DNA of 64,000 bases from Haberlea rhodopensis (GCA_907163345.1 CAJQUN010000042.1:4445043-4509042); one strand, 5' to 3'. Positions 10,959 through 22,505 are shown, counted from the stretch's first letter. Translations and numbers: made by a program. Notes: generated by a model from the letters alone, not told the origin.

Positions 10959-12611
10959 TGATCGCTTTTATTTTAAACAGAAAATTCGAGTGTAGCGATT
11001 GCGTACCGCAAGTGCACGGTGTCAAGTTTTAGTATAGATAGGAAGAATACGGATTGTAAAACCCACAGGGACTAACAAGTAAGTACCAAATAAGACACTT
11101 TTAACTATATTTAACCTACGAAAATAAATTAAATAATTAAACTACTAATTAATTAAAATTAACTACTACTCCAACCAAGTCAATCAAAGTAAACGAGAAA
11201 AATCCACAAGAAAAGATTATCGAGACTTTGGCTCACCAATGCAACCCCCTACAATTCTCGATTAAATATCCAAATATTTCTAAGGTGACGAGTTCTCCAA
11301 ATTTATATAATACACTCTCTCGAGTTATATTAAACCTAATATCAAATTGCAGTAAGTCACTCTCGTGTACTTATTTAACAACTCAATATTGCATAAGATC
11401 CATGAAAACTCCTAGCTCTCAATTACTAGATATCTATGACTATCACGCATGTATTTGACGTCATCTCTCGATCTCGGTCTGAAATACATGGCATGAGTTA
11501 TTAATTCCGTATCATAAAATCATCTCTCAATCTCAATTACAATACTCACATCATTCAAAGGTGATAAATCCTCTAAAAGCATGAAGAACATAAAACATAC
11601 GCAAAGAACTATAAGAATTCAATCATCAAATCGAAGGTTCATAACAAAGGTTCGCCTAGCCTCAATAAATAACTTATTTCACACTCATAAATAAATACCA
11701 ATACTCAAACATGTCTTGCAACAATCCAAGCATGATATAATCAAAATAAAACTAAACTAAAGTTTAAAAATAAGAATAAACTCCCAGCGTCGACTCCGGT
11801 TGTAGATCGTCGCTCCTTCTTTTTCTTCCTTCTCGATCGTCACTTAGAGTTGTTCGAGGTGAAATGTTCAAGGTTGGATGATAGATAGATGGAGGCTAGT
11901 GTGTATGATGGAGTGAAGGAAAAAGGGCTGAGGCGTAAAGATTGTTGGGGTTCCGGACGTGAGATGGATTGGAGGAAGAAGAGGGCGTGTGGAAGGAAGT
12001 GGAGTTGTGGAGAGGCGTCTGGTTTTTTTGAGATTCGTGAGGGGCGTGTGGTTTTTTAGTGTTCCGTCCATATCCTCCTCCCTTTTTTCACGTAAAATAT
12101 CTTCTAAAATAATGATATATGACCAATCTTCATACACGTGAATTCCACCTCTTATGGTCAATATCTTTTCTTTCTTTCATTGGTCCAAGTTCTCTTCAAA
12201 TAAAATATTCCCCATTCCCTTTTTAAAACCCTCGAGTGCCACCTCAATAAAGTTCATGCATATCTTATATCTCACATTCTATTGAATGAGAAATAATCTT
12301 AATATCTCGTGGTCCCTTTTTTCCTTCTTGTTCTCGTTCATCTTGAAAGATTTCTTCCCATCTTCTAATAACCTGCTCCCGAAAAATCTGACGTGGCTTG
12401 TATGATATCTCATATTCTTCTATCATTTTGTATCATTGTCACATTTATGCAATTTTTATCATTATTTGACTCTTTTTCTTCACTTCCTCGCTTTTTCACA
12501 AAGATTCCTGAAACATACAAATTAATACCAATAAATACAATATCATTCAAGAATCATTGTAAAATGATACTAGAAAATGTCGAAATATAAGTGCAAAAAT
12601 AGCACTTATCA
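10959..12611 (-). repeat. 5' LTR of copy I
   Basis: Read on the minus strand it starts TGATAAGTGC and ends AAAGCGATCA, about 1653 bp. It matches the LTRs at 35995-44404 and 47122-48920 in the half nearest the primer site and diverges in the U3 half, where it resembles the 35995 subfamily (TGATAAGTG start). Confidence 0.82.
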
Positions 12612-12624
12612 ACAGCTCACGAGT

Positions 12625-13705
12625 TTATCGGTGCATGTATTACATGCACCAATAGACTCTGTGATGCATGTAATTTACATGCATCTATAGACTTAGGTGT
12701 TGCTTTCTTATTTCATTTTACTATTTCACATCATGAGCCTTTTATGATGTCTGAAATTCTCAATTTATATCTTTCATATTTAAATCTATAATGAGCCTTC
12801 TATATGTGCCGCTTGCATCTAACGGTGCATATAGGTTACATGCACCGACAGTACATGAGTCTACCAGTGCATATAATTTACATGCACCGACAGACTCAGT
12901 GGTGTTGCTTCTATATTTACATGCACCACTAGGTGTTGCTTTTGTGTTTCTTGTTTTAGATAGACTCAGTTGTGCATGTGCCACTAAGTCTATTGTATTG
13001 CTCTGCTCCAAAAGCTTGACCACACAAAGTCTGCATTGCACTAGTCATTTTGTTTGAATAAACTTCAAGATTTAAAACACTCATTTTGTCCCGTTGAAGC
13101 ACTAATATTATTGAAACCCTCATTAAATCAAAAGTTAAGGTTTAAAAAAATTAATGAGGAAAAAGTGTTCCATATTCAAAATTATATATAAAAGACTATG
13201 TTTTTTGGTTAAATACAGAATAAGTCTATCGGTGCATGTAATATATATGCACCAATAAACTCAGCGGTGCACGTAATTCACATGCACCGACTTACTAAAA
13301 TCTATCGATGCATGTAATTTACGTGCACAGGTAGGCGGTGGTGCACTAATATACTATGTTTTTTTTACCTAATTACTAAATAACAATGATCAAATAAAAA
13401 TGTGAATTAATTTTTCATTCTATAATTTTTACAATTGATCTTAGAACAAAGTGAAGGCACAATATATTATTTTAGAAAGTAAATTTTTATTCTGGATGAA
13501 CATATAATATATAATAAATTATTAAATAATCTCATAACAACAGTATGTTATTTTACAAATGATGATCTTTTACACATATGCATCTTAATTTTTAAGTGAT
13601 ATTTGTGATGGTCTTTAAGACTTACCGCATGAGACTTAATTATTATGTAATTTGAGAACCAATGCAAATGTCGAGTCTATCGGTGCATGTAATTTACCTG
13701 CACCA
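12625..13705. repeat. Array of about nine short palindromes rich in CATGCA/TGCATG
   Basis: Imperfect palindromes of the type GGTGCATGTAAtTTACATGCACC occur near 12631, 12663, 12819, 12866, 12915, 13230, 13264, 13305 and 13680. Most are separated by variants of gtctatcgg/gactcagtgg. CATGCA is the RY element bound by B3-domain seed regulators, but nothing here shows regulatory use. Spacing is irregular, so this is not a simple tandem repeat. Confidence 0.7.
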
Positions 13706-14548
13706 CAATGTGTTGCTTGCTTGTTTAAGATTGTTAGCTTTTCACCTTTGATTTGGGAAGATAAGATGGTGCTACCTCACTGATATATTGTCAGGAATTT
13801 GATATATGCATCATTAATGTTATTATAGATCCTTGCACTAATATAGTGATATGGTGTCTGAAATTTTAAGAAATGAAAACAGTATGTAAACAAATGAAAA
13901 TTTTTTAGAGTCTATTTTTGACTTGGAATGTTGTACATAAACAAATGAAAGTGGAAAAAAAATAAATCAAAATCTTTGGAATGAGATGATATGATGTTTA
14001 TCTTTTTCCAAATTTGCTACAAAAAAATTTCTTTACCTAAGGAGACATTAGCAAACACTTAAAGTGCACCAAAATTGAAATAAAAATTTATTGTTAATTA
14101 AAACCCAAAAATACCATAAAAACAACAAACAAAATTGAAACAAATCGTCAGTTTTCTGTGAATTGAGCCGAAGCAGAAATGATAGTTTTATTGAGTAAAA
14201 AAACCATTCGCCATCACTCCATACTCATCGCCTAACCACCATTGCTGATTTCCCAGAACACGCGACCATCACCAACTCTCACGACGAGAAAGAGATAATT
14301 CAACTGTTATAAATTGGTTTTTATTACAATGGTATTTTAGATTATGATTTCATAAAAATAGACTTAGTTTAAAGAATATTTTCAGCAGATGTATTTAGTT
14401 GAAAAGAAGATTTTCTGGTAGATTTAGTCGAAATATGTTTTAAAAACTGGTACATATGTGTAATTTCCTCTAAATTTGAATAGTTTATCATTATAGATTT
14501 TAATTTAATTTTTTTCTGTAAAAATTAAGCTGTATTTGTAGCCATACT
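13706..14548. other. AT-rich intergenic DNA
   Basis: No gene or repeat is recognised. Open frames are short and interrupted. Confidence 0.6.
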
Positions 14549-14557
14549 TCGAAACTC
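14549..14557. repeat. Left 9-bp target-site duplication of the MULE
   Basis: TCGAAACTC, repeated exactly at 16875-16883. Confidence 0.92.
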
Positions 14558-14637
14558 GGGTTTTTTATTCAAATATTCGATTTTTGAAAATCATTTAACA
14601 ATTTAACCAATTTTTTTTTTTATTATCAAACTAACCT

Positions 14638-14826
14638 ATCGCCATGTCAGATGGCGACTTCATTTGAAGTCGCCATTTGATATGACGACTTTAATAAAAA
14701 AAATTATTTTTTTTGATGTCGCCATCTTAGTTGGCGACACCAATTTAATTAAATTGATGTCGCCATCTCAGTTGGCGACATCAATTTAATTTATTGATGT
14801 CGCCATCAGAGATGACGACACCAATG
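14638..14826. repeat. Left palindrome array of the MULE
   Basis: About five units of GTCGCCATnnnAnATGGCGAC, each self-complementary, separated by AT-rich spacers of 15-30 bp such as caatttaattaaattg. Confidence 0.88.
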
Positions 14827-14839
14827 CATTTTAAAAACA

Positions 14840-15012
14840 AACCCTAACCCTTTTCCTCGCCGCCGCACTCGCTCATTCTCTCTCTCTTTTTCTTCAGCTC
14901 TCTCATTTTCTTCAGCTGCAAAAAATTTTTCATCGTTCTTCGTCCGCTCGTTCTCAAATTTTCTTCCAACATCTCTGCAAAAATCAAGCTTTTTTTTCCC
15001 AAAATATTTAAG
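14840..15012 (+). other. CT-rich leader-like segment with a 5' splice-site motif inside the MULE
   Basis: The plus strand has an aaccctaaccc motif, a long CT-rich stretch (ctctctctctttttcttcagc) and a consensus donor aaggtaagcc at about 15009-15018. This looks like a plant promoter-proximal 5' UTR and first exon. It runs toward the minus-strand transposase remnant and is followed by about 190 bp without a clear acceptor. It may be a captured gene 5' end. Confidence 0.35.
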
Positions 15013-15204
15013 GTAAGCCTTTTTATTTTGTTATTTGTGTATCGTAGATAAATTATGATTTAGATATATTTAATAGGAGATCTCAAATCCATATTTATCT
15101 TTCACTGTTTGAATTACATACTTTATTTCGTAAGCTGGATCACGCCGAACAATTCCCACTAACAAGCTAGCAATCATGTTTTTGTCTAAATTTGCATGAT
15201 CGAC

Positions 15205-15876
15205 CTACAGCTCACTCAAAAGGCAAGTGTGAGAACCTCCATACTTGTTTATTTTGAATAAACCAACTTTTTTCTTCAACGAGGCCCGCAGGTACCATCT
15301 ACAAGGCATATCTTCTGTATTGTGTTTGCACACCACTTTCCACAATGTTTTTGTACTCTTGACAACGCGGTACTCCCGTTTCGCAACACGTACAGAGTAA
15401 TCCTTTACAGCTGCCTGCAAATGAGCTTTATTTTTGAAAACCATATCTAGATGGATATCCCCTTTCGAGTAGTCGTAGTAACTCCCCCATCTACCTGTTG
15501 GAATGTCTAATGAGTCTCCAAATACTTCGGGATGTGTCATTGAGAAGAATGGAATTGTTGGGTAAAGGACATGAGTATTTGTTGTGGTTGTGTCTGGTAC
15601 ATTATCTGGCACTTCTTCAATATCAACCTCATCGTCATCAGACTCATCCTCAGATGGAATTCCCTCCGGTTCAGTCTGAAAATCATCTCCAAAATCCACA
15701 AAACTGTCTGTTAGTGGCTCGGGAACAATATTGTCAGCAACTATAGGAGCATCATCTTGAATCCTAGAGGTAGTTGGTATTTCTGTATCTACTACAAATG
15801 GACCACTACCACTTGTTGGCATTTCTGTAATAAAGCATAATCTCTCCGTTCTGTTTGTATATACATCTCCAAACAA
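15205..15876 (-). pseudogene. MuDR-domain N-terminal part of a MULE transposase
   Basis: 223 codons are open. An acidic, low-complexity N-terminus (EDESDDDEVDIEEVP) precedes a MuDR-type DNA-binding domain in the last 90 residues. That domain contains MVFKNKAHLQAAVKDYSVR, KTLWKVVCK, CRWYLRASLKKK and INKYGGSHTC, the Cys/His pattern typical of this family. The frame stops before any MULE catalytic or SWIM domain, so this is a truncated transposase that could at most bind DNA. The start at 15876 follows other open codons and is not certain. Confidence 0.82.
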
Positions 15877-16389
15877 CTATAATTTTGTTCAGAATCCAAT
15901 ACCCATGCTAAATTGTAATCACTGTCAACAGGAAAATTTGTTTGTTTTATCCCAGAAAAATCACTAAATATATATTTACAATATATTTTCAGAATGAACT
16001 GGTTACGGTCGATGCCAAGTAAGTAATATCATATATGTCGTTCACTAACTGCAAATAATTAATAGTGCGAGATATTGTCATGCCTTTCGACGGACCACGA
16101 TCATATCTAACAGATTCTGAATCTTGTAATATATCGCCTCCCCAATACAACAAAACTTTAATTGACATACCATAAAATAAACACAAATTTTATAAATTAG
16201 TACAGTATATATAATATTATTAAATTTAATTATTTGTATAACAACATACCTGCGGAGAAAATATTCAAGAATTCTGAAGAGAATTTGAATTTTCACGAAT
16301 TCTGAAGAGAATTTATTCGAAAGCCGAAGAGATTTTGCTATATTTCAAATTTAGTAACATTTTGTTCAGTTTTATAGACTAATTGATTA

Positions 16390-16798
16390 TTGTCGCCATC
16401 TAAAATGGCGACATTAAATAAACAAATTTTTTTTTGTCGCCATCTCAGATGGCGACAATATTTAAAAACAAAAATAATTTCTGTCGTTATATACCGACAC
16501 CAGCGAAAAAAATAAATTTTTAATATAATGTCGCCATCTCACATGGCGACATCTTTTAAAAAATTAAAAGATGTCGCCATCTCAGATGGCGACATCAGAA
16601 AATAATATTTATTTTAAGAATTTTTATGGAAGTCGCCATGTCAGATGGCGACTTCACCTAAAGTCGGCATCTGACATGGCGACATCGGAAAAATAATAGT
16701 TTTTTTAATAATTTTTGTAGAAGTCGCCATGTCAGATGACGACTTCAAATGAAGTCACCAAGTCGCCATCTGACATGATCTGACATGGCGACTTATGT
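16390..16798. repeat. Right palindrome array of the MULE
   Basis: About nine units of the same palindrome (near 16391, 16434, 16481 degenerate, 16529, 16571, 16630, 16659, 16721 and 16760). The last unit has an internal ATCTGACATG duplication. Confidence 0.88.
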
Positions 16799-16874
16799 TA
16801 CTTTAATAATAGAAAAAAAAAAACGATTATTTTGTTAAATAAATTTTTTTTTCGATCAAAAAGTTAAAAAACCC

Positions 16875-16883
16875 TCGAAACTC
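16875..16883. repeat. Right 9-bp target-site duplication of the MULE
   Basis: TCGAAACTC, directly after the terminal CCC at 16874. Confidence 0.92.
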
Positions 16884-18209
16884 ATGTTTTTTATATAGTA
16901 TATATAGACATAGAAACAATTAATATTGGATTAAAATATAATATATATGTCATATATAAATAACTAAATTAATATATTACTCGTCAAAAGCCTAGATAGC
17001 AAATGATCCTCCCACTTGGCGTCTCAGTGAGCCAAAGTCCGAAATTAGGACCACCGTGAAAGTGATGTAATACAAAATTTCCGGCGAGGGACCATTTTCA
17101 AGCTACCCTATACTAATTATTTTACGACCATAAAATAAATTCAAATTTGGTAATTTAAACTAAAGAGGAAGCAATTGCAATTAATTTGTCCCTTCAAGAA
17201 CCCCATTTCTGGACAACCCCATGTGGGCTTGGCATTCGTGTGATCGAGTAATTTAATAGTATGTTTCCTCATGGCTCATTTATTTTTAAAAACAGTTCTC
17301 AAAATAAATTTTGTTTTTTTCAATTATATTATATAATATTCTTATTTATTTAGATGTATCAATCGAAATAAAGAATTATTATCCTGTGATTTGATGCACT
17401 CCTCTTGATATGTGATATAACATTAGCAATGTCCAGCTACATAGCAGCAATCCGATTTTGTTGTTGTCATCAAGGACATCAAAGTCATTGAGGTCCCATG
17501 CTTAAAGGGCATAACATATCCACAATTATACAACGAAATTCTTGTATTACCGATTGTGGGCTCTGGTCTATGCAGCAACATATATAAAAATATTCAATCT
17601 GTTTTTCACGATACATAAAATATTCAGCCATTTTCGAACTCTGACTGTAACCCACTAGAGGCACCCAATTTTTTGATTTGGCGGTTCAATCAAACGAGTG
17701 ATTTTCTCCCCCACGACGGCAAACAGATCCTCTTACGTCCATATAAAAACACTAAAATAGGTGGAGTAACTGAAAATATTGCTAAAAGGGACAAGTGGGG
17801 AACGCCTTGGGCGAACTTTTATCAAACAATGTTTGATAAGAATTTATATATATTGGTGTGTAGACCACCAGCCCATACAAGAATTTTTCCAACGATATAC
17901 GCCTCACCATTCTTTACTGACATAAGAATACCTGCACACGCACGCATACAGAGACTCATTATGAACAAATTATACACACGCATATAATAAAAACTGAGCT
18001 GCAGAAGATTATTACTGCGGAAATTTCTGAACTCACAGAAGTAAAGGACTAATATTTCTAAGCTTATATCATAATCATACCTTACTGTTGATTTTTCCAA
18101 ACTGTAGAACCTATCCTTTTCAATTTTCCTCTATCACGTTCGGTAGAAGGTTATGAGTTTTAAATGATTAATTAGCTCGACATCTGGCCTGCCTATCTCG
18201 GTTTCTTGG
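16884..18209. other. Upstream region of the NAC gene
   Basis: AT-rich intergenic sequence between the MULE and the NAC start codon. I see no clear TATA box at a supportable distance and no other gene. Open frames here (for example 17673-17987) have no recognisable domain. Confidence 0.5.
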
Positions 18210-19833
18210 ATGGAGAATTATAGCCCATGTTACAGAAGAAATGATCCAGTGAATTTGCCTCCGGGCTTCAGATTCCACCCAACTGATGAAGAACTCGTGA
18301 CATACTATCTGTTAAAGAAGGTTGTTGACTGCAACTTCACCAGCGGAGCCATTGCAGAAGTTGATCTTAACAAATGCGAGCCCTGGCATCTTCCTAGTAC
18401 GCAGTTTAATCAAAATCTTCGAGGACAAATCAGTTAATGAAGTTCTTTTTAATAGTTTTGTTTCTGTTAATTTTCTTTTCAATGTGTTTTTGTTCAGGCA
18501 GAGCGAAGATGGGGGAGAATGAATGGTACTTTTTCTGTACACTGGGCAAGAAATACCCTACGGGGTTGAGGACCAATCGGGCAACAGAAGCGGGTTATTG
18601 GAAGGCTACTGGAAAAGACAGAGAAATTTACAGCTCCAAGACTCGGGCACTGGTGGGGATGAAGAAAACCCTAGTATTTTACCGGGGTAGGGCTCCTAAG
18701 GGGGAGAAGAGCAACTGGGTTATGCATGAATATCGTTTTGAAGGCAAACATGCACATCATTATTCAGCCAGAAACTTCAAGGTACTGTTGAGAATTCAAG
18801 TTTACAATAGATAACAACTTTCGACACCCTCCTCATTCACGCGTGATATTATATAAGTCAAACACGCGTGTATAGATTGATAATGCCGTGGATGTTGAGT
18901 ATGCGAGGAATAACTAATCATATGGCAATCATGCTTGATACATGTTAAGAATTCATAGGTTTCAACTCATAACCAATTGGTTACGAGGAAGTTATAACGA
19001 GTATATATAGATTTCAAGCTCTCACAGGAGAACAACAACTCTCAACACGTAATATTCGGTATTTTCTACTTTTTCAATGATATTGAATTAACTAAGGAGT
19101 ATATATAGGTCAAGTTCTCACATTACGACAACAACTCTCGACCCGAATATTCGGTGTTTTCTTCTTTTTCAATGATATTGAATTAACCACCATTTAATCC
19201 CCGTAATTAAAATAAAAAAAAGGTATGTATAAAGACTCGAGAGCAGCATTTTTCTCGAATGATTTGACGGAATTGATGACCAAAATAGTGAATATTTCAT
19301 CGACTTCTGTAGAAGAGAGTCATTGTTGCACAAAAATATGGTCGGTGGAAACTTGACCTTCGAAAATTACTTATTTGTGACGGCACTTTCGTCTTCATAT
19401 ATTCCAGGACGAGTGGGTGATTTGCCGAGTGTTTCAGAAAAATGTCACCGGAGGCAAGAAGAGGCAGACCACCATCATCAACCTCAGCTCCCTTCCGCCA
19501 CTTCTTGATCCCTCCACCGACCGCGAGAGCTGTTTCTACGAAGGCGGCAATGCCGATAATGGAAAGGAGTACGTGCCCTGTTTCTCCACGCCCGCAACAT
19601 CCAGTTTCAACGACAACTCCATCTTCGACCTCCCGCCACTGCCTAATTCCACACTATTTCCTTGCCTGGGGCCTTTTGAGGAGAATCTGCAGCAGCCTGC
19701 CTATTTCTCTGAGGTGGCTCTACCATCCATTCACAACAGCGGAAGTGATTACGGCGGCTGCGCCAGCCAGTGGCCTTCGGCTGATATTCAGGAAATGGTC
19801 CATACCCAGCTTGATTCCATGTGGAACTACTAA
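18210..19833 (+). CDS. NAC-domain transcription factor (NAM/CUC, ORE1/NAC100-like)
   Basis: The inferred gene has three exons, 18210-18396, 18498-18781 and 19408-19833, with gt...ag introns of 101 and 626 bp. The spliced frame is open and predicts 298 aa. The five NAC subdomains are in order: LPPGFRFHPTDEELV (A), AEVDLNKCEPW (B), EWYFFCTLGKKYPTGLRTNR with ATEAGYWKATGKDREIY (C), MKKTLVFYRGRAPKGEKSNW with VMHEYR (D), and DEWVICRVFQK (E). NAC proteins bind CACG-core promoter elements as dimers through this fold. The C-terminal 130 residues form the variable activation region, and a miR164 site lies in exon 3, which places the gene in the miR164-regulated NAM/CUC/ORE1 group. Known members control organ boundaries or senescence, and which role applies here cannot be told. 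One oddity is CEPWHLP where acidic residues (EPWD/ELP) are usual. It is the only intact host gene seen. Confidence 0.93.
19568..19588 (+). promoter_or_regulatory. miR164 target site in NAC exon 3
   Basis: The 21 bases include ACGTGCCCTGTTTCTCCA and encode EYVPCFS, the place and peptide seen in miR164-targeted NAC genes. Against the miR164 complement there is one true mismatch at the 5' end of the site and two G:U pairs. Cleavage is expected between the bases opposite miRNA positions 10 and 11. Confidence 0.88.
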
Positions 19834-20411
19834 TGAACTAATTATACTTTAATTGTTTAACATTAATGATATTTAATCAGATCTTCTAATGTGTTGTAGT
19901 AAGTAGTCCTGATGTCATTTTTCTCTCAAATGGTAATGATGTTTTATTGTTAATCCCCTTGAGTCTGATCCCTTAAATCATTTGAGCATTCAATACAAAA
20001 GACCATTTAATTCGAGATTTCAAACACCATGAATAAGGAAAATATTTTTACGCTCACCCAGTTTATTCCCAATTTATAAATTAACTCCTTATGGTTGGTA
20101 TAAAACAGTTGGTATGTTAGTTTATGCATTTTTACTTCAAAAATATTGTATTTCAACCTGCATCCACCAACCAGTTTTAACATTAGAAAAAAAGAGTTGC
20201 AATTGAAAAATTAAGCAATTTACATTTATGTGGACGGATAGTGTATTGTTGCATCTTCACCCGCCTACTCACCCAATTTGCCCGCAACTTGATATATTAA
20301 AGCTGCCTTAATTCTAAAATTAAATATTTTAGGGATTTAAGTTACAAATTATAATTTTTAAATGTATCAGTGTTTTAGTTCGCTGATTTCTTGTGTATTA
20401 TTTAGAGTGTA
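19834..20411. other. 3' flank of the NAC gene
   Basis: AT-rich 3' UTR and intergenic DNA, about 580 bp, between the NAC stop codon and the first LTR of the nest. No other gene is seen. Confidence 0.55.
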
Positions 20412-20793
20412 TGTTGATGACCCCATTTTTTTGCCTCATTGATGACCCCAACTCATGCCCCTCAATCCACCTTGCTTAATTGCCTTCCAATCATAGTAAC
20501 AATATCCACCGGTCATCTCACTAAAATCTTGCTATTAGAAGCCAAATTTGTGGATTTACATTGGACCACCCATCCTCACATAAAAACCACATTACACCAT
20601 GCCAAGAAAATTCTATACCACACTTCGCAATTTTAAAAATACACACCCTCTCATACACACATTTTAAGAAATTGCGAGGAAGAGAGGAGGAGATTTTCAC
20701 CATGTCCTCAACCATATCTCATCTTGACACGCTTCGAGTATTCAACATTGTAGGTGGGTTTTTGCTACAATTACCATTCGTTTCAAAACTTTA
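20412..20793 (+). repeat. Left part of a plus-strand Tekay-like LTR
   Basis: It starts TGTTGATGACCCC and matches the start of the chromovirus LTR (TGTGAAGACCCC on the minus strand at 28897) and much of its length. One example is the run from aggaggag through accattcgtttcaaaacttta. It is cut at 20793 by the PL-1 insertion and resumes at 27239. Confidence 0.75.
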
Positions 20794-21355
20794 TGATATC
20801 ACCAAAAAGTGTGATCTTCAATAAATGTCGTGCGAACAAACGATTTATCTTCTATAAACTGAACTGAACCGCTCCCAATGTATCTCTGTATATCAAAGAA
20901 AAAGGATAAGATGACTCCGCCCGTAGGCGAAGACACTCCGACGCTCAAGTCAGTATATGCTTCAATAGAAAAAGTATTGAAATTGTAGGCTTTGCATATA
21001 TGAAAGGCGTATTATGAAAGGCGTAAGCAATGTCGTGTAAGTATTGCGTAAGTCAACGTACCTGAATGAGGGTTAGGTGCCCTCTATTTATAGATGTAGA
21101 GATAGAGTCTCAATCAATATAGAATAAGAGTTCTAGTCAATCTATAATTGTAGAGTTCTAGTCAATCTGAGAGAAGAGTTCTAGTCAATCTGGGAGAAGA
21201 GTTCCAGTCAATATGAAATAGTATTGTATATGGCAACTAGATCCATGTTTATCCCGAGAATATAGATGCCTTCCAAAACCCTACAACTCCTTGCTTAATC
21301 AGATTGGGTCGGTTTAAAACCCATTAAGTAGATCAATCCCCATTGAGGGGTATCA
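20794..21355 (-). repeat. 3' LTR of PL-1
   Basis: 562 bp, homologous to the PL-2 LTRs. It has TATAAATAGAGGG on the minus strand near 21098-21086 and lacks six bases (gatgat-like) near 20830 that are present in the other LTR. Confidence 0.93.
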
Positions 21356-21372
21356 CAAGTCCCCCCTCATAG
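21356..21372 (-). other. Polypurine tract of PL-1
   Basis: The minus strand reads GAGGGGGGACTTG immediately before the 3' LTR. The same motif is present in PL-2 at 38811. Confidence 0.85.
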
Positions 21373-21719
21373 TCGGACTGACGTCGAAGACCAAAATTTC
21401 GTTAAATGTTTAACCGACCTGTTTCTAGTGCCCCTGCTGTTTACTTCCACGGGAATATGAGATATAGTCGAGCTCCATGATGAATAAACATGCGGTACTA
21501 ATAACATTGGCTTTATGAATATTAAGCGTCCCAAGCTCCATAATTAATAGAAATCTCAAGCCCCAGTGATGAAAAATATACGATGCCAATGAAACTTGTT
21601 TGATTTCCAGCATCAATAGAATCCTGAGCTGAGCAGATAAGCCCGATCGGGCACCAGAGGTAATACGGAGCAAATAAAGCTCATCTATATTGGATAAATA
21701 TGTGCAAATGACACTCGAC
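21373..21719 (-). other. 3' internal segment shared by PL-1 and PL-2
   Basis: About 350 bp next to the polypurine tract, nearly the same as 38828-39165 in PL-2. It is a conserved family-specific part with no protein domain I recognise. Confidence 0.75.
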
Positions 21720-22115
21720 TAAACTAAGCTCCAGAGGTAATAGGTATGCGTAGCAATGATGCTCGCCTGATCCGAACTGAGATCCAAATATAAATAGGGA
21801 CGAAGTGTGATCGCCTGATCTGAACTGAGCTCCAGAAATAATAAATAGAGGCGAAGTGTGCTCGCCTGCTCTGAACTGAGCTCCAGCGATAACAAATATG
21901 AGCGAGAAATGCTCGCCTGAACCGTGCTCCAGGGATAATAAATAGGAGCAAAAATGTGCTCGTCTGATTCTGAACTGAGCTTCAGGGATAATAAATAGGA
22001 GCAAAAATGTGCTCGTCTGATCTGAACTGAGCTCCAGAGATAATAAATAGGAGCAAAAATGTGCTCGTCTGATCTGAACTGAGCTCCAGAGATAATAAAT
22101 AGGGGCGATCATCTC
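21720..22115 (-). repeat. Tandem repeat A of PL-1 (about 52 bp)
   Basis: Seven or so diverged copies of a unit containing ctgaactgagctccag and ataataaatagg, with spacing of about 52-57 bp. The same repeat occurs in PL-2 at 39165-39390. Confidence 0.85.
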
Positions 22116-22199
22116 TTGAGCGTAATCTTAGCTTTGAGTGAAAACTCCTGACGGCACTTGGCGTAACCAAGGCAAAGAGCTCGGCGTAACCGAGGCGAG

Positions 22200-22505
22200 A
22201 TGAGCCGTCGTAAACGTGCTCCTGAGGTAGGTTGCACACCCATGCTCCTGGCGTAACCAGGGCTGAGCTCGTGCTCCTCAGGTAGGTTGCACACCCATGC
22301 TCCTGGCGTAACCAGGGCTGAGCTCGTGCTCCTGAGATAGGTTGCACACCCATGCTCCTGGCATAACCAGGGCTGAGCTCGTGCTCCTCAGATAGGTTGC
22401 ACACCCATGCTCATGGCGTAACCAGGGCTGAGCTCGTGCTCCTGAGGTAGGTTGCACACCCATGCTCCTGGCGTAACCAGGGCTGAGCTCGTGCTGAGCT
22501 CGTCG
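22200..22505 (-). repeat. Tandem repeat B of PL-1 (55 bp)
   Basis: Five to six copies of a 55-bp unit containing taggttgcacacccatgctc and ctggcgtaaccagggctgag. PL-2 has about twelve copies of a close relative. Confidence 0.9.

Larger units (their letters stand above)
8245..12611 (-). mobile_element. Truncated gag-only element with tRNA-Asp primer site (copy I)
   Basis: This is a minus-strand element of the same non-autonomous family as the blocks at 44405-54150. It has one LTR (10959-12611), a tRNA-Asp primer site and a broken gag. A 3' internal region then runs down to about 8245, where it stops roughly 75 bp short of the expected LTR junction. The 3' LTR is missing. The tRNA-Asp primer is characteristic of the Athila lineage of Ty3 elements, and no pol genes are present. 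Confidence 0.8.
14558..16874. mobile_element. Mutator-like element (MULE) with palindrome-array ends
   Basis: A 2317-bp element begins GGGTTTTTTA and ends with its complement TTAAAAAACCC. It is flanked by the 9-bp duplication TCGAAACTC at 14549-14557 and 16875-16883, the size made by Mutator transposases. The diverged terminal inverted repeats of about 80 bp are followed on each side by many copies of GTCGCCATCTCAGATGGCGAC-type palindromes. The interior keeps only the N-terminal MuDR domain of a transposase on the minus strand and a plus-strand leader-like segment near the left end. The catalytic DDE domain is absent, so it is non-autonomous. Confidence 0.9.

Noticed and set aside
12760..13057. 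Two opposed open frames of about 90 codons
   Set aside because: They are made by the CATGCA palindromes, which read open on both strands. No coding signal otherwise.
16390..16798. microRNA precursor from the MULE palindromes
   Set aside because: The palindromes are short (about 21-25 bp), have almost no loop and occur in an array. A miRNA foldback needs a longer stem.
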